The notes below the pieces were generated by a model. That model saw nothing but the letters and a program-made list of their open reading frames with translations, had not been told where the DNA came from and made no database searches. The position numbers and the translations under genes are program-made. Source: JACCZX01 sp963829995 (GTDB taxonomy: Bacteria; Pseudomonadota; Gammaproteobacteria; Burkholderiales; Burkholderiaceae_F). From it: a DNA stretch of 64,000 bases. This document shows, in pieces, positions 61,050 through 64,000 of this stretch (positions are counted from its first letter, which is position 1; each line of letters starts with the position of its first letter). The stretch is taken from assembly GCA_963829995.1 (NCBI GenBank), contig CAWHKW010000009.1:68732-132731 (forward strand), written 5' to 3'.

Positions 61050-61253
61050 CCTCTGATTCGAGCCGGTGCTGATCTTCAAGTGCGTGAGACGTTTGAATCG
61101 GCACTCGTGTTAGGCACAGCAGCTCTGCGCACGTTGGGAACACCCGCGACAGAGATGGCGGAAATCAGCAATCTACGACAGATACCATCCGTGTACAGGA
61201 CTTGCTTAGCGCGGGGCGGGCTAGTCCACTTTTACTAAGGAGATTCGAAGAAC

Positions 61254-61889
61254 ATGTCACGCTTCACACAAAGCATCAAAGTAGTTGCGCTGGCCAGTCT
61301 GTTCGCTTTGGCCGTCGGCAATGTCTCTGCCCAGGTCGTTGTCGAAGATCGCGCGACTTGCGATCGAGCCTATAAGCCACAGGTAGGTCAAGAGGGTAAA
61401 GATGTCGTCTGGGTGCCGACGCCGGATGAGGTCGTGCAGCGCATGCTGCAAGTCGCCAAGGTCACGCCTAAGGACATCGTCTATGACTTGGGTGCAGGCG
61501 ACGGCAAGATCGCAATCGCGGCGGGCAAGCTGGGCGCCACCTCGGTCGGCATCGAATACAACCCCGATATGGCGAAGCTCGCCCAGTGTTACGTGCAGGC
61601 AGAAAAACTGACCGGTAAGACGCGCATCATCCAGGGCGACGTCTTTGAATCCGACTTCCGTGATGCAACGGTGGTGACGATGTACCTGTTACCCGAGCTC
61701 AATGTCAGGTTACTGCCCAAGTTGCTGAAAGATCTGAAGCCGGGAACGCGCATCGTGTCGCACGCATTTCAGATGGGGACTTGGAAACCGGAGCAGGCGC
61801 TGGATGTGGGCGGGCGGATGATTTACTTCTGGACCATTCCCGCGCCCGGTACTCCGTCATATGCGGCTGCGATAGCTGCAACCAAGTGA
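61254..61889 (+). CDS. Exported SAM-methyltransferase-like protein
   Basis: A 211-residue protein with a clear signal peptide (about residues 1-26, cleavage after VSA) followed by a Rossmann methyltransferase domain. Motif I reads VYDLGAGDGKIAIAAGKLG (about 75-93), with GIEYNPDMAKLA and GDVFESDFRDATVV downstream. SAM is not normally present outside the cytoplasm, so the exported form is puzzling. A strong AAGGAG site precedes the ATG. The 204 bases upstream (61050-61253) show no other gene. Confidence 0.8.
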   Translation: MSRFTQSIKVVALASLFALAVGNVSAQVVVEDRATCDRAYKPQVGQEGKDVVWVPTPDEVVQRMLQVAKVTPKDIVYDLGAGDGKIAIAAGKLGATSVGIEYNPDMAKLAQCYVQAEKLTGKTRIIQGDVFESDFRDATVVTMYLLPELNVRLLPKLLKDLKPGTRIVSHAFQMGTWKPEQALDVGGRMIYFWTIPAPGTPSYAAAIAATK

Positions 61890-61908
61890 ACGGTGCGCGG
61901 CCTCGGAT

Positions 61909-62145
61909 TCATGCCAGCGGGTCGTACCCGTCCTCCACTTTCACCCCCTCACGGCGCAATCGCGAAAAGATTCGCTTGCTGAAACCGTCATCAGGCACAT
62001 TGACACCGCGCATCGCGTCGCCGACCAGCCCATAAACAGTGAAGCGGTCGCGAAGCGCATCGTCTGCAGCGAGATCACTTAGCACTTGGGCGACGTCGTC
62101 AGCGTCTAGTTGACTATCGAGCAGCAGCGAAACTTTCTGCGACAT
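61909..62145 (-). CDS. Short RseA-like anti-sigma factor (N-terminal domain only)
   Basis: A 78-residue protein corresponding to the cytoplasmic sigma-binding domain of RseA (MSQKVSLLLDSQLDADDVAQ, then ALRDRFTVYGLVGDAMRG). The transmembrane helix and periplasmic domain of normal RseA are absent, so it cannot work by membrane proteolysis. It starts one base after the stop of the broken sigma-E-type gene (TGA-G-ATG), the usual sigma/anti-sigma coupling. Confidence 0.7.
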   Translation of the reverse strand: MSQKVSLLLDSQLDADDVAQVLSDLAADDALRDRFTVYGLVGDAMRGVNVPDDGFSKRIFSRLRREGVKVEDGYDPLA

Positions 62146-62146
62146 C

Positions 62147-62732
62147 TCACCATCTCCTATCACGTTGCGGTGCCAGCATCGGCTCGAGGCGCTTTGCAAG
62201 GGCCTCGCGTGCGCGAAATATCCTCGAACGTACTGTTCCGACCGGAACATCAAACATCTGCGCAATGTCCGAATACGATTTACCCTCGACCTCGAATAAA
62301 GTCAGAGCATCAACGAGCTCGGGTTGCATCCGTGCAAGTCCTTGTCGTACGGCATCGGCAATCTGGCTCGCCATCAACGTGCGCTCAGGCGTCTCGCCAT
62401 CGGATACACCGGGCTCGAACAAATTCGACCGTTCCTCTTCAGAGTCATCGAGTTGCTCTTCAAGTGGGGCGCGCCTGAGAAAACTGAGAGCGGCATTTGT
62501 CGCGATTCGATACAACCAGGTGTAGAACGCACTGTCGCCTCGAAAGGAATGCCAAACCGCGGTACGCACGAATGAAGACCTCCTGCACCACATCTTCGAC
62601 GTCGCTTGCAATGGGCACATAACGCGCCACATGTCGCGCAATCCGCCGCTGATACTTAACCACCAGCGCCTCGAACGCCAACTGATCGCCTGACTGAGCG
62701 AGACGGACCAGTTCCGAGTCTGCTTGCATCAT
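62147..62732 (-). pseudogene. Sigma-E-type (ECF) sigma factor broken by a frameshift
   Basis: The N-terminal part (MMQADSELVRLAQSGDQLAF through VVQEVFIRAYRGLA; regions 1-2.2) is in one frame and the rest (SFRGDSAFYTWLYRIATNAA; regions 2.3-4, ending PQRDRRW) is in the next, so one extra base near 62547-62551 breaks the gene. Removing one base restores a normal ECF protein of about 195 residues. Region 4 has SYSDIAQMFDVPVGTVRSR. It may be a real inactivation, a sequencing error, or programmed shifting. Confidence 0.8.
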
Positions 62733-62912
62733 GACGCCAGCATAAAGCCTGGCGCGTGACTACTCCTCCTCAACATGACTCGCTGAACAGCGTGCGGTTC
62801 AATGTTTTTTCGCATCGGCGATAAAAGAAATCCGCAACACGGTTTGCTAGGGCGCGTCACACACTGCAGCGGTGGTAACCGCGTCTCTAACCATTTTCGA
62901 AAAGGATTTGCC

Positions 62913-63377
62913 ATGAAGAATGTAAGTCGAGCACTCGCCGGCCTTGCTCTCGCAACCGCTGCTTCCACGGCGTTGTCAGCCGATATCGTCGACACAGCGG
63001 TGTCTGCCGGGCAGTTCAATACCCTGGCTACCGCACTGAAGGCAGCTGGACTGGTAGACACCCTGAAAGGACCAGGTCCATTCACCGTTTTTGCGCCGAC
63101 GGATGCAGCTTTTGCAAAGATTCCGCAAGCCGACCTTGAAGCTCTCCTAAAGGACAAAGCCAAGCTCACCTCCGTGCTGACCTATCACGTTGTGCCAGGA
63201 AAAGTGATGGCGAGCGATGTCAAGCCCGGTGCGGTCAAGACGGTACAAGGCAGTGCGTTTACCGTGCGGACGCAGAGCGGGAAGGTCATGGTCGATAACG
63301 CCAACGTAATCAAGACTGATATCAGCGCCGACAACGGCGTGATTCATGTGATTGACTCGGTGATCTTGCCGAAGTAA
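62913..63377 (+). CDS. Secreted fasciclin (FAS1) domain protein
   Basis: A 154-residue protein with a signal peptide (residues 1-22) and one FAS1 domain, whose two conserved boxes are GPGPFTVFAPTDAAFAKIP (about 53-71) and NGVIHVIDSVILP at the C-terminus, with YHVVPGKVMASD between. FAS1 domains mediate adhesion; bacterial members are often secreted. An AAAGGA site precedes the ATG at 62913. Confidence 0.93.
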   Translation: MKNVSRALAGLALATAASTALSADIVDTAVSAGQFNTLATALKAAGLVDTLKGPGPFTVFAPTDAAFAKIPQADLEALLKDKAKLTSVLTYHVVPGKVMASDVKPGAVKTVQGSAFTVRTQSGKVMVDNANVIKTDISADNGVIHVIDSVILPK

Positions 63378-63460
63378 TCACTTGAAATCCGAAGCGCTGG
63401 GATGTCATGCCATCGTGCCTCGAACTCCGCTGCTCGCAGCTCAAATTAATAGGACTACAC

Positions 63461-63691
63461 ATGAAAACTGCTACTTGGATTGCATTAATTCTTCTGGTCG
63501 TTGGAGGAGTCAATTGGTTGCTGGTTGGCGCCTTTAACTTCGACCTTGTCGCTGCCCTGTTCGGTGACATGTCGCCGCTTTCGAGAATCGTTTACATAGT
63601 GGTGGGCTTGGCAGCGCTGTACGTTCTGTTCATGTCGGCCAAGCTGACACGTTCGATCGACAGCAGCTCGGCTACCGTGTCAGCCCGCTAG
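63461..63691 (+). CDS. DUF378-family small membrane protein
   Basis: A 76-residue protein with two transmembrane helices; the motif ILLVVGGVNWLLVGAFNFDLV is split over residues 10-30 and is the hallmark of DUF378. Function unknown. It follows the fasciclin gene by 83 bases on the same strand, and an AGGA site precedes the ATG. Confidence 0.85.
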   Translation: MKTATWIALILLVVGGVNWLLVGAFNFDLVAALFGDMSPLSRIVYIVVGLAALYVLFMSAKLTRSIDSSSATVSAR

Positions 63692-64000
63692 GCTTCCTAG
63701 TCGACGCAGTGCGTCTGTAAGCGATCTGCAAAAGAGTTGAGGCCGCATGTGAAGTGCGGTCTCTACTTCTCGGCGGGCGCTTAAGAAAAGAGCTTAACGT
63801 TCTAAGAATGGCGGACTGTGCAGCCCGTGGCCAACTACCGCAGCACTTGATGTCCCAGCCAAACGGTCTGGTAGACAGGTGGCCGCTATTGTCAGCTGTC
63901 TGTCGACGATGTCGGCTTTCGACCCAGAGCGGAAGGTCGCAGCGCCGGAGAGCGAACGCGTCTGAGTGAGCTGGAAGCTGACACTTAGCGCGCCGCACTC
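63692..64000. other. Right-end region without a recognised gene
   Basis: I see no convincing gene. A nine-base-pair stem (63739-63747 with 63755-63763, one G-T pair) lies here but is not followed by a T-run. The minus strand of about 63890-63990 translates to a stretch (SGAATFRSGSKADI) that I have seen as spurious translation of dispersed repeats in other proteobacteria; this is from memory and weak. Confidence 0.3.

Overview
The window looks like chromosomal DNA of a GC-rich betaproteobacterium, most likely of the order Burkholderiales. This rests on gene content and order (thrB next to a BPSS1780-type membrane protein, leuS-lptE-holA-proA, pilT-pilU divergent from yggS-proC, ubiA), on the many ATGA stop/start overlaps, and on the abundance of TRAP transporters, CaiB/BaiF and tripartite-type catabolic clusters. 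No rRNA, tRNA, CRISPR array, transposase or phage gene was recognised.

Layout. 0-21 kb is mostly housekeeping: the end of a LOG-family gene, homoserine kinase, membrane and transglutaminase-like proteins, a repeat-rich gap, a UvrD-type helicase carrying an in-frame intein, leuS-lptE-holA-proA, an RNA methyltransferase, glutathione peroxidase, a CBS protein, pilU/pilT, yggS-proC and ubiA. 21-29 kb holds an orphan UgpB-like binding protein, a PAS-GGDEF-EAL protein, a cysteine hydrolase, a YetF-like protein, an N-terminally truncated receiver protein, a PEP-mutase-like/GNAT fusion and an ornithine-cyclodeaminase-like enzyme. 29.4-32.5 kb is a chromate-resistance operon (chrB, chrA, a rhodanese, a stand-alone ChrB C-terminal domain) behind a clear palindromic operator. 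32.6-43.5 kb is accessory: a FEN-like nuclease, DUF6064, an aldo/keto reductase, small hydrophilic proteins, a response regulator and hybrid kinase, a secreted zincin-like protein, an AlkZ/YcaQ-like glycosylase, a RraA-like protein and a LytS/LytTR pair.

43.6-60 kb is a catabolic island. A tightly coupled operon encodes TRAP transporter PQM, an SDR, a TauD-like dioxygenase, a uronate-dehydrogenase-like enzyme and a galactarolactone-isomerase-like enzyme. A second convergent set encodes a shikimate-dehydrogenase-like enzyme and another TRAP PQM. A third operon has a ThDP enzyme, a citryl-CoA-lyase-like protein and a CaiB/BaiF CoA-transferase, with an aldehyde dehydrogenase and a divergent IclR regulator. 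Two gene fossils (a TauD 3' end and a frameshifted DctM 3' end) show that this island has been rearranged.

60-64 kb holds an exported SAM-methyltransferase-like protein, a sigma-E-type gene broken by a frameshift next to a very short RseA-like protein, a fasciclin-domain protein and a DUF378 membrane protein. The most unusual observations are the UvrD intein (5296-6357), the pair of inverted elements with a shared core but different terminal stems (3368-3802), the PEP-mutase/GNAT fusion, the transcription-attenuator-like hairpin inside the TRAP dctP reading frame, and the frameshifted sigma factor.
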